From Roseburia_C sp031555935 (GTDB lineage: Bacteria > Bacillota > Clostridia > Lachnospirales > Lachnospiraceae): 64,000 nucleotides of DNA. The stretch covers positions 8,051-72,050 of the forward strand of contig JAVBTX010000005.1 in assembly GCA_031555935.1 (NCBI GenBank), written 5' to 3'. This document shows, piece after piece, positions 52,343 to 62,900 of this stretch. The translations under genes and the position numbers were made by a program. A model generated the notes under the pieces. The model searched no databases. It was not told where the DNA came from and saw only the letters and a list, made by a program, of their open reading frames with translations. Every line of letters starts with the position of its first letter. Within the stretch, counting starts at the first letter, position 1.

Positions 52343-53082
52343 CAACCAATTACAAACTACGAATACAATACGACGGCAGTCGCTATAAGGGCTGGCAAAG
52401 TCAGAAAAACACCGATATGACCATCCAAGGCAAGCTACAGGAGGTTCTATCGAAGATGAGCGGCGAAGAAGTCGAGGTTCATGGTTCTGGTCGAACGGAT
52501 GCCGGGGTACATGCAATCGGACAGATTGCAAATTTTAAGCTGCACCAGCCGGGTGATTCTGAAGCGATTTTGGAATATCTAAACGAATATCTGCCGGAGG
52601 ATATTGCCGTTTGTTCAGTCAGAATTGCAAAGCCGGATTTTCACAGTCGCTTGAGTGCAAGAGAAAAGACCTATTGTTATCGAATCTGGACCAGCAGTAT
52701 CCCAAATGTATTTGAACGCAAGTATATGGCAACAGTCCTAGAACCATTAAACTTAAATCAAATGAAAATAGCCGCCGGACATATCTTGGGAACACATGAT
52801 TTTCTGGCTTTTTGCGGCAATCGTAAGTTCAAGAAATCCTCGGTACGGACAATCTATGATATTCGCATGGAACAGCGTGAGCACGAGGTTTGCATTTATG
52901 TGACGGGCAATGGTTTCTTGCAGAATATGATGCGGATTCTCATTGGTACATTGGTGGAGGTCGGCTTAGGCAAGAAAACGCCAGAAGAAATCAGCGGCAT
53001 TTTGGCAAGCAAGGACCGTGAACAAGCCGGAATCACCATGCCGGCAAAGGGCTTATGTCTGATGGAAGTACGTTACGACTAA
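52336..53082 (+). CDS. truA: tRNA pseudouridine synthase A
   Basis: This 248-residue enzyme makes pseudouridine at positions 38-40 of the tRNA anticodon stem-loop. The catalytic aspartate lies in GSGRTDAGVHA; YDGSRYKGWQ at the start and GNGFLQNMMRI near the C-terminus are family hallmarks. ATG at 52336 with GAGGAG upstream overlaps the radical SAM gene. An open frame extends upstream to 52276 inside that gene. recJ follows after 19 bases. Confidence 0.96.
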   Translation: MVATNYKLRIQYDGSRYKGWQSQKNTDMTIQGKLQEVLSKMSGEEVEVHGSGRTDAGVHAIGQIANFKLHQPGDSEAILEYLNEYLPEDIAVCSVRIAKPDFHSRLSAREKTYCYRIWTSSIPNVFERKYMATVLEPLNLNQMKIAAGHILGTHDFLAFCGNRKFKKSSVRTIYDIRMEQREHEVCIYVTGNGFLQNMMRILIGTLVEVGLGKKTPEEISGILASKDREQAGITMPAKGLCLMEVRYD

Positions 53083-53101
53083 GAAAACGAGGCAAATACA
53101 A

Positions 53102-54862
53102 ATGGAAAAATGGATAGAAACACGAAAAGGTGCCGATTTCGAAGGAATTGCCAGCCGCTTTGAAATAGACCCGGTTATGGCCCGGATTATCCGTAACCGT
53201 GAGGTGATTACGGATGAAGAAATCGAGCAATATCTTCATGGCGGAATCAACAGTATGCATGATCCGCACACCATGAAGGATATGGATTTGGCGGTTTCGA
53301 TATTAACAGAGAAGTTTGAAGCTGGAAAAAAGATAAGGATCATTGGCGATTATGATATTGATGGTGTCAATGCAACCTATATTTTGTACAAGGCATTTCG
53401 GCGCTGTGGTGCAGATGTTGACTATGCAATCCCAGACCGGATGACAGACGGCTATGGCATCAACGAGCATTTGATTGAAAATGCCAGGGCGGCTGGGGTG
53501 GACACGGTTGTAACCTGTGATAACGGTATTGCAGCATTGGCGGCAATTGCATATGGCAAGGAAATGGGCATGACCATTGTGGTAACCGACCATCATGAAA
53601 TTCCTTATGAGGAAAAGGATGGGAAACGCGTACACCTTCGTAGTGTGGCGGATGCCATTATCAATCCCAAACAGTTAGAATGTGCTTACCCTTACAAAGA
53701 ATTATGCGGAGCGGCAGTAGCCTATAAGCTGGTTCAGGCATTGTATGAAGCGTGGGGAATACCACCCGAGGAAGTCTTGGAGTTTTTAGAGAATGCAGCC
53801 TTCGCAACCATCGGTGATATCATGTCACTGACTGGTGAAAATCGAATTATTGTCAAGGCTGGATTAGAGCGCCTGCATCAGACCACTAATCTGGGCTTAC
53901 AAGCGTTGATAAGCCAGAATAATCTGGATCAGCACTTAATCAGTCCCTATCACATTGGCTTTGTTCTGGGGCCGTGTATGAATGCCAGCGGCAGGTTGGA
54001 CACGGCAGAGTATTCACTAAAATTACTGCTGGCTGAAAATGAAGCCGTAGCATCGGCCGCGGCAGCACATTTGATTGAATTAAACGAGAGCCGCAAAGCA
54101 TTGACGCAGCAGCAGACCGAAGCGGCAATGGAATTGATTGAGCGTGAGGAAATCCATCAGGACCGCGTCATCGTGGTTTATTTGCCAGAGTGCCACGAAA
54201 GTCTGGCGGGAATTATTGCAGGTCGGATTCGCGAGCGTTATTATCGGCCAGTTTTTGTCCTGACCAAAGGTGAGGATGGGGTAAAGGGCTCGGGACGTTC
54301 CGTCGAGGAATATTCCATGTTTGAAGAAATGAATAAGGTATCGCAACTGATAACCAAATTCGGTGGTCATCCGATGGCGGCTGGGTTGTCCTTAGCAGAA
54401 GAAAAAGTAAGTGCGTTTCGCTCTGGAATCAATGAAGTGTGTGCATTAACCGAGGAGGAACTAACGGAAAAGGTTCGCATTGATATCGCCTTGCCAATTG
54501 GCTATGCAACTACCACCCTAATTGAACAGTTACAACTGCTAGAACCATTTGGCAAAGAAAACACCAAACCAGTTTTTGCTGACCGTGACGTACATATTCG
54601 CAGTGCCAGAGTATTGGGGAAAAACCGCAATGTCTTAAAACTAGACTTGGCCGGTCGTGAAAGCTATAGCCGAAAAGGCGTATATTTTGGTGATGTAGAT
54701 ATCTTTTTACAATATCTGCGAGAAAAGTTTGGTAAATCAGAAGTAGACAAGATGCTAAACGGCAGAGGAAATAGTGTTACGATATCAATCATATATGATT
54801 TAAGTATTGATGATTATAATGGAAAATATGAGCCGCAGATTATTATTCGTAAATACCGCTAG
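53102..54862 (+). CDS. recJ: Single-stranded-DNA exonuclease RecJ
   Basis: This 586-residue DHH-family exonuclease degrades single-stranded DNA 5'-3' in recombination and repair. Motifs are in order: GDYDIDGVNATYIL, CDNGIAA, TDHHEIP, ANCEY-like positions in INPKQLECAYPY, and the DHHA1 motif GRSVEEYSMFEEM with GGHPMAAG. Typical length for Bacillota RecJ is a little under 600 to 800; this is a shorter form without extra C-terminal domains. It is followed by a TetR regulator 12 bases later. Confidence 0.94.
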   Translation: MEKWIETRKGADFEGIASRFEIDPVMARIIRNREVITDEEIEQYLHGGINSMHDPHTMKDMDLAVSILTEKFEAGKKIRIIGDYDIDGVNATYILYKAFRRCGADVDYAIPDRMTDGYGINEHLIENARAAGVDTVVTCDNGIAALAAIAYGKEMGMTIVVTDHHEIPYEEKDGKRVHLRSVADAIINPKQLECAYPYKELCGAAVAYKLVQALYEAWGIPPEEVLEFLENAAFATIGDIMSLTGENRIIVKAGLERLHQTTNLGLQALISQNNLDQHLISPYHIGFVLGPCMNASGRLDTAEYSLKLLLAENEAVASAAAAHLIELNESRKALTQQQTEAAMELIEREEIHQDRVIVVYLPECHESLAGIIAGRIRERYYRPVFVLTKGEDGVKGSGRSVEEYSMFEEMNKVSQLITKFGGHPMAAGLSLAEEKVSAFRSGINEVCALTEEELTEKVRIDIALPIGYATTTLIEQLQLLEPFGKENTKPVFADRDVHIRSARVLGKNRNVLKLDLAGRESYSRKGVYFGDVDIFLQYLREKFGKSEVDKMLNGRGNSVTISIIYDLSIDDYNGKYEPQIIIRKYR

Positions 54863-54874
54863 GAGGCGAATACA

Positions 54875-55456
54875 ATGTCGAAAGTAACAAAACGAGCATT
54901 AGAGACTTCTCTTAAGAGGCTGCTACTGCAAAAACCATTGGATAAAATTACAATCAGCGATATTACAGATGATTGCGAGCTCAACCGGATGACTTTTTAT
55001 TATCATTTTAAGGACATTTATGACCTTATTGAATGGTCTTGCGTAGAAGACGCCAAGAGTGCTTTGGAGGGCAAGAAAACCTATGATACATGGCAGCAGG
55101 GATTTCTTCAAATCTTTGAAGCAGTTCTTGATAACAAGCCCTTTATTTTAAATGTCTACCGGTCAATCAGTCGTGAACAGGTAGATATCTATCTGTATAA
55201 GCTGACTTATAACTTATTGATTGGAGTTGTGAAAGAAGCGGCCGAAGATATGTCTGTCCGTCACGAGGACATGGAATTTATTGCTAACTTTTATAAATAT
55301 GCATTTGTTGGGCTTATGCTGGACTGGGTGAAAAATGATATGAAGGAAGAACCGCAGCAGATTATAGACCGTCTTTCTGTACTTGTGTCGGGCAATATTA
55401 CAACTGCACTTGAACGGTACCGAACCGACAAACCTACATCAAAACCGGCTGATTGA
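54875..55456 (+). CDS. TetR/AcrR-family transcriptional regulator
   Basis: This 193-residue regulator has an N-terminal TetR helix-turn-helix (about 8-50, ISDITDDCELNRMTFYYHFKDIYDL) and a ligand-binding C-terminal part of the TetR_C_8 type found in DhaS-like proteins. TAGGAGG precedes the ATG. It lies directly before oleate hydratase but behind its own terminator, so it could control that gene. Its effector is unknown; a fatty acid is an obvious candidate. Confidence 0.88.
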   Translation: MSKVTKRALETSLKRLLLQKPLDKITISDITDDCELNRMTFYYHFKDIYDLIEWSCVEDAKSALEGKKTYDTWQQGFLQIFEAVLDNKPFILNVYRSISREQVDIYLYKLTYNLLIGVVKEAAEDMSVRHEDMEFIANFYKYAFVGLMLDWVKNDMKEEPQQIIDRLSVLVSGNITTALERYRTDKPTSKPAD

Positions 55457-55476
55457 TAAAAAATACATCTATTTTA

Positions 55477-55512
55477 TCGTCGTGATAAGAAACTTATCAC
55501 GGCGACTTTTTT
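55477..55512 (+). terminator. Terminator after the TetR gene
   Basis: A 13-bp stem with one G-U pair (55477-55489 with 55493-55505), loop AAA, and a run of six T to 55512. Confidence 0.9.
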
Positions 55513-55517
55513 GATTA

Positions 55518-55546
55518 TTGTGACTCCTATGGAAGCTTGCTACAAT
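55518..55546 (+). promoter_or_regulatory. Promoter of oleate hydratase
   Basis: TTGTGA (55518-55523), a 17-base spacer and TACAAT (55541-55546), 42 bases before the start codon. Confidence 0.7.
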
Positions 55547-55587
55547 GCAGTTAACGATAGAAAACACACAAACAGGAGGTAAAAAGT

Positions 55588-57363
55588 ATGTATTATTCAA
55601 ATGGAAATTATGAAGCATTTGCAAGACCAAGAAAACCGGAAGGTGTTGAAAACAAGTCTGCATACATCGTTGGAAGCGGCCTCGCTGCACTGACAGCGGC
55701 TTGCTATCTTGTCCGCGATGGTCAGATGAAAGGAGAACATGTCCATATTTTGGAGAAGGAAACATTGCCGGGCGGTGCCTGCGACGGCTACAACTTCGAA
55801 AATGTCGGCTATGTCATGCGTGGCGGCCGTGAAATGGACAATCATTTTGAAGTGATGTGGGATTTATTCCACTCGATTCCTTCGATTGAGACGGAAGGCG
55901 TCAGTGTCTTAGACGAGTATTACTGGCTAAATAAAGAGGATCCAAACTATTCTCTTTGCCGGGCAACCATCAATTGTGGTAAAGATGCGCATACCGATGG
56001 CAAGTTCGATATTTCAGATAAGGGCGCAATGGAAATTATGGAGCTGTTCTTCACCCCAAACGAAGCCCTTCAGGATAAGCGTATCACCGATGTATTTGAC
56101 GATGAAGTGCTGGAGTCCAATTTCTGGCTCTACTGGCGTACGATGTTCGCCTTTGAAAACTGGCATAGTGCATTAGAAATGAAGCTGTATATCCAGCGAT
56201 TTATCCATCACATTGGTGGACTTCCTGACTTCAAAGCACTTCGTTTTACGAAATACAATCAGTATGAGTCAATGATTCTGCCAATGGTAAAATATTTAGA
56301 GAGCTTTGGTGTCCAGTTCCATTATGGCGTCAAGGTGGTCAATATTCAGTTTGACTGCTCCGCCCAAAAGAAGCAGGCAACACGCATTGACATTATTGAA
56401 GATGGCGAAGAAGGTGGCATTGATTTGACCGAAAACGACCTTGTTTTCATTACAAATGGCGGTTGTGTGGAGAACGCAACGATTGGTGACCAGAACACGC
56501 CGGCGGTATATAATAAGGAAATTAAGGCTGGCGGCGGCTGGGATATGTGGCGTAAGATTGCAGCGCAGGATGCTGCCTTTGGTAATCCGGATAAATTCTG
56601 TTATGACCCGGAACAGACCAACTGGCTAAGTGCCACGGTGGAAACAATGGATCAGCGGATTATCCCATATATTAAGGATATTTGTAAGCGTGATCCCTTT
56701 ACCGGCAAAGTTGTTACCGGCGGTATTGTTACGGCCAAGGATTCCTCTTGGTTGTTGAGTTGGACAATTAACCGTCAACCACAGTTTCGGGACCAGCCGA
56801 AAGATCATTGCCTAGTGTGGGTTTATGGACTGTTCTCAGACCGACCTGGCGACTACGTGAAAAAGCCGATGCGCGATTGTACCGGTAAAGAAATCTGTAT
56901 GGAATGGCTGTACCACATTGGCGTTCCAGAGAATGAGATTGAGGAATTGGCAACGACAAGTGCCAACACGGTTCCTTGTATGATGCCTTATATTACGGCA
57001 TTCTTTATGCCACGGGCAAAAGGTGACCGCCCGAATGTAGTACCAGAAGGTGCTGTCAACTTCGCCTTCCTTGGGCAGTTTGCAGAAACGCCTCGTGATA
57101 CGATATTTACAACGGAGTATTCAATGCGGACCGGTATGGAGGCAGTATATACACTATTAAACGTGGACCGCGGTGTGCCAGAAGTCTGGGGTAGTGTCTA
57201 TGATGTTCGTGATTTGCTGGATTCCACGGTAAAGCTTCGTGATGGTAAGAAAGCAACCGATATGAAACTCGGGATGAAAGAAAAACTAGTTGTAAAAAAA
57301 TTACTCGACCGCATTTCGGGAACGGAAGTCGAAAAGATTTTAAAGGAATATCATGTGATATAA
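55588..57363 (+). CDS. ohyA: Oleate hydratase (fatty acid double-bond hydratase)
   Basis: This 591-residue FAD-dependent enzyme of the myosin-cross-reactive-antigen family adds water to the cis-9 double bond of oleate and similar acids, giving 10-hydroxy fatty acids. The FAD loop YIVGSGLAALTAACYL, EKETLPGGACDG and GGREMDNHFE are family signatures, and the length is right. ACAGGAGG lies 8 bases before the ATG. In gut bacteria it detoxifies unsaturated fatty acids. The preceding TetR and the following hydrolase fit a small lipid-handling group. Confidence 0.97.
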   Translation: MYYSNGNYEAFARPRKPEGVENKSAYIVGSGLAALTAACYLVRDGQMKGEHVHILEKETLPGGACDGYNFENVGYVMRGGREMDNHFEVMWDLFHSIPSIETEGVSVLDEYYWLNKEDPNYSLCRATINCGKDAHTDGKFDISDKGAMEIMELFFTPNEALQDKRITDVFDDEVLESNFWLYWRTMFAFENWHSALEMKLYIQRFIHHIGGLPDFKALRFTKYNQYESMILPMVKYLESFGVQFHYGVKVVNIQFDCSAQKKQATRIDIIEDGEEGGIDLTENDLVFITNGGCVENATIGDQNTPAVYNKEIKAGGGWDMWRKIAAQDAAFGNPDKFCYDPEQTNWLSATVETMDQRIIPYIKDICKRDPFTGKVVTGGIVTAKDSSWLLSWTINRQPQFRDQPKDHCLVWVYGLFSDRPGDYVKKPMRDCTGKEICMEWLYHIGVPENEIEELATTSANTVPCMMPYITAFFMPRAKGDRPNVVPEGAVNFAFLGQFAETPRDTIFTTEYSMRTGMEAVYTLLNVDRGVPEVWGSVYDVRDLLDSTVKLRDGKKATDMKLGMKEKLVVKKLLDRISGTEVEKILKEYHVI

Positions 57364-57369
57364 TTGGAA

Positions 57370-57417
57370 AGAGGGCACCCCTTTGTGTTGTGAATACAAA
57401 CAAAGGAAGTGTCCTCT
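57370..57417 (+). terminator. Hairpin after oleate hydratase
   Basis: AGAGGGCAC (57370-57378) pairs with GTGTCCTCT (57409-57417), with inner CCTTTGT/ACAAAGG pairing around an AT-rich loop. There is no T-run, so termination efficiency is unclear. Confidence 0.55.
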
Positions 57418-57509
57418 GTGATTTATCCAGGGCAAAACGCTAGAAAGGCTTGTATAAAGCCATAAAAGAATGTAAAATAATAAAAACATCCGAAAGGGGA
57501 AAATAAAAG

Positions 57510-58448
57510 ATGAGGGAAGAAGTATTTGAATTTTTATCAAACGATGGAAAGACTCAGGTACATGCAGTTAAATGGCTGCCAGATTCGGGTGAATACAACG
57601 CTGTTCTTCAGATTACCCACGGGATGGTGGAGTTTATTGAGCGTTATCGTGAATTTGCAGAATATCTAACAAGTCAGGGATATCTGGTGGTTGGTCATGA
57701 CCATCTCGGCCACGGTGACTCAGTTCTATCACAGAAAAATTGGGGATACTTTGCACCAGAGCACCCGAGTGATGTGTTGGTAGCAGATATGCACCAGTTG
57801 CGCACCATAACCCAAGCAGAGAATCGTGGCAAACCATATTTTATGCTCGGACACAGCATGGGTTCCTACATGTTGCGCAAGTATTTGTCTCTTCATGGTA
57901 CGAATCTGACCGGAGCAATTATTATGGGAACTGGCAGTGTTCCAGATAACATCACCAAGCTGGGAATGCGGCTGGCCAAAATTATGGCCAGATTCCGTGG
58001 CTGGAATCATCGCAGCTCGTTTGTTCAGAAGATGTCATATAGCAAACCGTATCGGAAGTTCGATTTAACTGGTACAGATATAAAAAATAGCTGGCTGACA
58101 AAGGATGAAGACATCGTGAAGTTCTATTATGGCGAACCGAAATGTAGCTATGTATTTACCTTGAATGGATATCTGGGATTATTTGAGGCAGTCTTGTTTG
58201 ACAATCAGCCAGAGAACATCGCAAGAATACCAAAAGAGTTGCCGCTTTATTTAGTCTCTGGGGCGGACGACCCGGTTGGCGATTTGGGTGAGGGTGTAAA
58301 ACGTGTCTATGGGCAGTTTCAGAAGGCCGGGATTGGGGATGTTTCAATGAAATTATATGAAAACGACCGTCATGAAATATTAAATGAAACAGACCGGGAA
58401 AAAGTCTATCAAGATATCCTCGTCTGGATGAATGCGCACATAAACTGA
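57510..58448 (+). CDS. Alpha/beta hydrolase (monoacylglycerol-lipase-like)
   Basis: This 312-residue serine hydrolase of the Hydrolase_4/S33 type has the nucleophile S116 in GHSMGSYM, an acid residue in SGADDPVGD, and the histidine in NDRHEILNE. The oxyanion region ITHGMVEF near residue 33 matches lysophospholipase/monoglyceride lipase-like enzymes. It has no signal peptide. Substrate is inferred to be an acyl ester because it stands next to oleate hydratase; a peptide or xenobiotic ester cannot be excluded. Confidence 0.87.
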   Translation: MREEVFEFLSNDGKTQVHAVKWLPDSGEYNAVLQITHGMVEFIERYREFAEYLTSQGYLVVGHDHLGHGDSVLSQKNWGYFAPEHPSDVLVADMHQLRTITQAENRGKPYFMLGHSMGSYMLRKYLSLHGTNLTGAIIMGTGSVPDNITKLGMRLAKIMARFRGWNHRSSFVQKMSYSKPYRKFDLTGTDIKNSWLTKDEDIVKFYYGEPKCSYVFTLNGYLGLFEAVLFDNQPENIARIPKELPLYLVSGADDPVGDLGEGVKRVYGQFQKAGIGDVSMKLYENDRHEILNETDREKVYQDILVWMNAHIN

Positions 58449-58477
58449 AAAATTAAGAAATAATTATGATTTTGTTT

Positions 58478-58506
58478 TTGACAAATAAAGATTCATGTGT
58501 CAAAAT
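58478..58506 (+). promoter_or_regulatory. Possible promoter of the DUF1002 gene
   Basis: A consensus TTGACA (58478-58483) stands 17 bases before CAAAAT (58501-58506). The -10 is poor, so the start site is uncertain; it leaves a leader of about 65 bases. Confidence 0.45.
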
Positions 58507-58522
58507 AGTGGCATTCATGAAA

Positions 58523-58560
58523 GCCCCTGCAAAACGCATGTGGATGCGTTACGCATCGGG
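58523..58560 (+). promoter_or_regulatory. Structured leader hairpin before the DUF1002 gene
   Basis: A long symmetric hairpin: CCC/GGG at the base, TGC/GCA next, and AACGCAT / ATGCGTT at the top with loop GTGG, separated by small internal loops. It ends 6 bases before the AGGAGGA ribosome site, so it could modulate translation. It does not match a riboswitch class that I recognise. Confidence 0.45.
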
Positions 58561-58579
58561 AATAGTAGGAGGAAGAACC

Positions 58580-59656
58580 GTGAAGAAATCAATGAAACAA
58601 TTATTGAGTCTGGGATTAGTATTTGCAATGCTTTTGCCGGGCCAAGGTGTACGTGCAGAGAGTATGATAGAAGATACCGAATTAGGAATTGTCTATGTCG
58701 ATGCAACAGAAGAAGTACCGGAAGATGTCCCAATCGTTGGTGCAGAGGATGAGGCCGATGTTGTGGATGAAGCGGATGTCGTGGACGAAGCCGATACGGT
58801 GGATGAAGCAGATGACAATGTTATCATAGCAGAGAATGATAAACCATATTTGGCACTTGGCGCAGACTTGAGTGCCGAGCAGCAGGCGGTGGTGCTTGAG
58901 CTGATGGGAATATCCACCGGCGATATGGACAATTACAATATTTCCTATGTAACAAATACAGAAGAACATGAGTATTTGGGTTCCTATATTTCGGCAAATG
59001 AAATTGGTTCGAAATCATGGTCCTCAGTAGTCATCGTCAAAAGAGAAAAAGGCAATGGCATTAATATATCCACGAAAAACATTAACTATTGTACGATTGG
59101 AATGTACAAAAATGCGCTGGTAACGGCTGGTATCGAGGATGCTGATATAATCGTTGCGGGACCAAAGCCAATCTCAGGAACGGCTGCATTGGTTGGGATA
59201 TTCAAAGCCTATACCGAAATGACTGGAAGTGATATTTCAGAGGAAAGTATTGATACGGCATTGAACGAATTGGTTCTGACTGGTAAGTTAGAAGGAATCG
59301 AAGGTGTGGATCCAGAGCAGGTAGAGGCGCTGGTAGCCTACCTGAAACAAAAAGTGGCAGAAGGTGCATTGAAGGATGAAGCAAGCATTAGTGCGGCGAT
59401 TGATGATGCATGTAAGCAGTTCGAGGTAACACTAACCAATGAAGAAAAAAGCGAATTGATCGATTTGATGTTGAAAATCAAAGATTTGGATTTGGATGTT
59501 GATAAGCTTCTTGACCAAGCGCAATCCATTTACGATAAGCTATCAAAATGGGGCATTGATACTTCAGCAACAGAAGGAATTGGCGCAAAGATAGGCGCAT
59601 TTTTCTCAGGAATTGTCGATTCGATTAAGAACTTTTTTGCAAATTTATTTTCTTAA
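58580..59656 (+). CDS. Secreted DUF1002-family protein
   Basis: This 358-residue protein has a signal peptide (MKKSMKQLLSLGLVFAM, probable cleavage after A26), an acidic linker of repeated Asp-Glu-Ala-Asp-Val units (about 50-85), and a DUF1002 domain, as in B. subtilis YpuA (LGADLSAEQQAVVLELMG start, then GISTGDM). The C-terminal 100 residues are helical and amphipathic. GTG at 58580 is chosen because AGGAGGA lies 7 bases upstream and starts a signal peptide. Function is unknown; YpuA-like proteins are cell-wall associated. It precedes the giant surface protein gene by 306 bases. Confidence 0.85.
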   Translation: MKKSMKQLLSLGLVFAMLLPGQGVRAESMIEDTELGIVYVDATEEVPEDVPIVGAEDEADVVDEADVVDEADTVDEADDNVIIAENDKPYLALGADLSAEQQAVVLELMGISTGDMDNYNISYVTNTEEHEYLGSYISANEIGSKSWSSVVIVKREKGNGINISTKNINYCTIGMYKNALVTAGIEDADIIVAGPKPISGTAALVGIFKAYTEMTGSDISEESIDTALNELVLTGKLEGIEGVDPEQVEALVAYLKQKVAEGALKDEASISAAIDDACKQFEVTLTNEEKSELIDLMLKIKDLDLDVDKLLDQAQSIYDKLSKWGIDTSATEGIGAKIGAFFSGIVDSIKNFFANLFS

Positions 59657-59740
59657 ATCAAACCAATGATCATTATTGTTTAAATGAATTTGGAAGGTCA
59701 AATTACAGTACAAGTAGCATATTGAATTATACTATAAATT

Positions 59741-59766
59741 ACGGGCTCCTCGGAGCCTGTTTTTTG
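59741..59766 (+). terminator. Rho-independent terminator after the DUF1002 gene
   Basis: A 9-bp stem ACGGGCTCC / GGAGCCTGT with one G-U pair and a run of T. It separates the DUF1002 gene from the giant gene. Confidence 0.88.
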
Positions 59767-59962
59767 TTGTATTATTGCACAATAAGAAGGACAAGTTTTT
59801 GTGCAAAGTGCGAATCTTGCCTTTTTTTGTAAAAATATTTGTTTTTGGGGAACCAAATGGACATCTATTCCGTCATATATGTTGGAGCATAAAAAAATGA
59901 TATGGCTATTTATGTTTCAAATAAAAGAAAAGGATTTTGCGTGGAGCAACAACAGGGGTCCT
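59767..59962 (+). other. Leader region of the giant surface protein gene
   Basis: The 306 bases between the DUF1002 stop and the next start contain the terminator and, after it, a perfect 8-bp inverted repeat TTGCACAA (59775-59782) / TTGTGCAA (59799-59806) followed by a T-rich stretch. No convincing -35/-10 pair stands out. In-frame ATG codons at 59897 and 59912 could extend the protein. Confidence 0.45.
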
Positions 59963-62900
59963 ATGAACAAAAGAAAACATTTCAAACACTTAAGGCAGTG
60001 CATATCGATGATATTAATCATTGCACTGCTGGTAACACTTCTTCCGGCTGAATCGATGGCGGGAAGTTTAGGCATGGAAGCGGCCGAAGAACTATCGGCA
60101 GACACCAATCAAGTATCGTCGGAGCAGGAAACAGAAGAGAGTGTCAAGGGATTGGAAGACATTGACATGGAGCTGGAAGTTTCGGATATGCCGGAAGAAC
60201 TCATCGAGGCATTGGAAATTGATGTAAACGAAATTAAAGCCTTAGACGATGTCGACAGTGCCGATTTGTATTCGGTTACAACAATTGACGAAGATGATAC
60301 AAGAACACTGCATATCTTTGATACACCAATCAAATATTATGATACAGAAAACAATGAAATTAAATTCATTGACAATACCTTAAAGAAATCAGATCGAAAA
60401 GCATTAAAGAATGGCACCTATGCCTATGAGAATGCGGCCAACAGTATTAAGGTATTCTTGCCGCAGACAAGTAATGATAGTGTAAAAATTGAAGATGGAG
60501 ATGGCTACTCCCTTGAATTTACAGCTATTAGTGATAACACCGCAAATGCGAAGTTAAAGAAATTTAAATTTAATGGTGAAGAACAAAATGTAGCGGAGTA
60601 TAAAAATGCATTTGGAACGGGTTACGATTTGCAATATATACCGCAGAATGATGGTGTCAAAGAAAATATCTTGATTCGAAAGAATAGTGGAAAATATACC
60701 TTTGCATTTACATTAAAGGCGCAGGGGTTAGTTCCTGAACAGATGGAAGGTAAGACCGTTAATTTTGTGAAGGAAGGCACTAACATTATCACAGACACAG
60801 AAACGGAAGATTCCGATTTAGAAGAGACTGAGACCGAAGTTATTGAGACCGAAGTTGTTAGTACAGAGAATACGGAAGCCCCGTCTACCGAAACCGAAGT
60901 AGCAGGAACAGAATCGGTAGGCATAGAATCAATAAGTGCAGAATCACTAGACACAGAAGAAGTTGGCACGGAATCAGTAGAAATAGAGGATACAGAAAAA
61001 GTAGTCCTAGAAACTGAATCTCCGAAAACAGAAGCGATTAGCACCGAACATATGGAAACCGAGACGATTGCTACTGAAATGCCGGAAACCGAAGTGGCGG
61101 AAGCAGAGGAAAGTGACGCTGCTGAAAGCAAGACATCTAAGTATAAAGATATCGTGAAGCCAAACCGTGTCGAAGGGGACAATACGGATGAAACGGAGGA
61201 AATCCCGCCGGAGTCAAATATTGTCTTCACACTGGGCGAGTTGTTTATCCGGGATTCTTATATCGGTGAGTCAGATGGAGAAGCACATTGTTCCTTTGAG
61301 AATCACTATCAGATTGAGGATATGGGAGATTACTGTTATCGGGTAACCTACGTTTTGGATGAAGAATTCCTGAATCAGGAATCGACGCAATATCCAGTAT
61401 TAGTGGACCCTTCCGTAAAGACAATTACTACCATTTTGGATGCGGCAGTATACAAATCACAACCAACAAAAAACTTTGGTTCCAGTGCGTTAATACAAAT
61501 CGGTGATGCTGGTGGCACCTATGGACTTGGTTATGGTTTTTTCAAGACCAATATAATTGGAAATTATAAGTATATCAATCCAAATAAGATAACGAGTGCG
61601 GTATTGCGTGTTTATGAGAACTCTGGAACAACTTATACGTCCACGTTCAAGGCATATGACTGCGATGAAACTTGGACAAGTGGTTCAATCAAATGGGACA
61701 ACATGCCGGGAAAATACGGTTCTGCTTTGAGTACTGTTAGCATCAGCAGCTCTGGTGCTTATGAATTTGCTATCACATCGGTAGTGAAAGACTGGCTCCG
61801 AGATGAGCTGTATGAAGGTGGATTTGAACAGGGTTATGGGGTAATGATAGTTCCGAGCAGTTCGACGACACAGAGGAAGGATTTTTGTTCGGCAGAATAT
61901 GGTGGAACAGCTTCACGCTGTCCATCCATCAAGATAACGTATGAAGAGGATACCTCAATTGCTGATGGTACATATTTTATCATGAACTATGGAAGTGACC
62001 TCTATTTAGATGCAAACACCACCAATGACAACGTTCGTCAATACAATGTGACCAATACGGACAAGCAGCAGTGGATTGTTACTCATCGGGGCGACGGCTA
62101 CTACACGATTGCCAATAAATATTATGGCTCGAGTGGATATTTGGATGTGGAAGCTTCAGATGCAAGCCCAGTCAATGCAGATATTTTCCCGGGGATTAGT
62201 GACCCTAGGAATAGATTTAAGATTGTAAAGAATAATGATGGTTCTGGAACATACCGGATTGTATCAAAGGCCCTAAATGACCTTAAAAGCCTATGCATAT
62301 CTGGCGGAAGCTTAAATTCTGGAGCTAATGCTGTATATGGCACTTATAATGCGGATTTAAAATATCAATGGAAATTCAAGGCGGCATCCACACAATATAC
62401 GATGCCGGATTTGAAAGTCAACAGTATCACGCCACCAGCTATGAATGGACCATTTCCGGGGGCCTATACGTTTACGGCAAATATTTACAATACATATTCA
62501 AAAGTCGCTGCAACGACAACGAAATTTGAATTACTAGACAACAAAAATGCAGTCCTGCAGACGGTAAACGTTAGCACTCCGGCATTAGACGGAAATGCAT
62601 CGTCAAATGTATCGGCAGCTTTAACGATACCAGCCGCAGGAAACTATACCGTTAGAGTCACTGCTGACGCTGCTGGTAAGATAACAGAATATAATGAAAC
62701 AAATAATGTCAGTACAAAAAGTGTTGTAGCAAAGGTCGAAGTAACAATAACGCCGTCAGGTACAACAACCGTAGACGTAAATACAACCAAGCAACTGACT
62801 GCAACCGTAGAGCCAACAACCCTTGTTGACAGAAACGTAACGTGGACGACCAGCAACGCAGCCATTGCGACAGTGAGTACAACCGGTGTGGTAACGGGAA

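Noticed and set aside
60622..61230. A 202-codon reverse-strand open frame
   Set aside because: It is opposite the Thr/Glu-rich linker of the giant gene, where codon bias keeps the reverse frame open, and it has no ribosome site or promoter.
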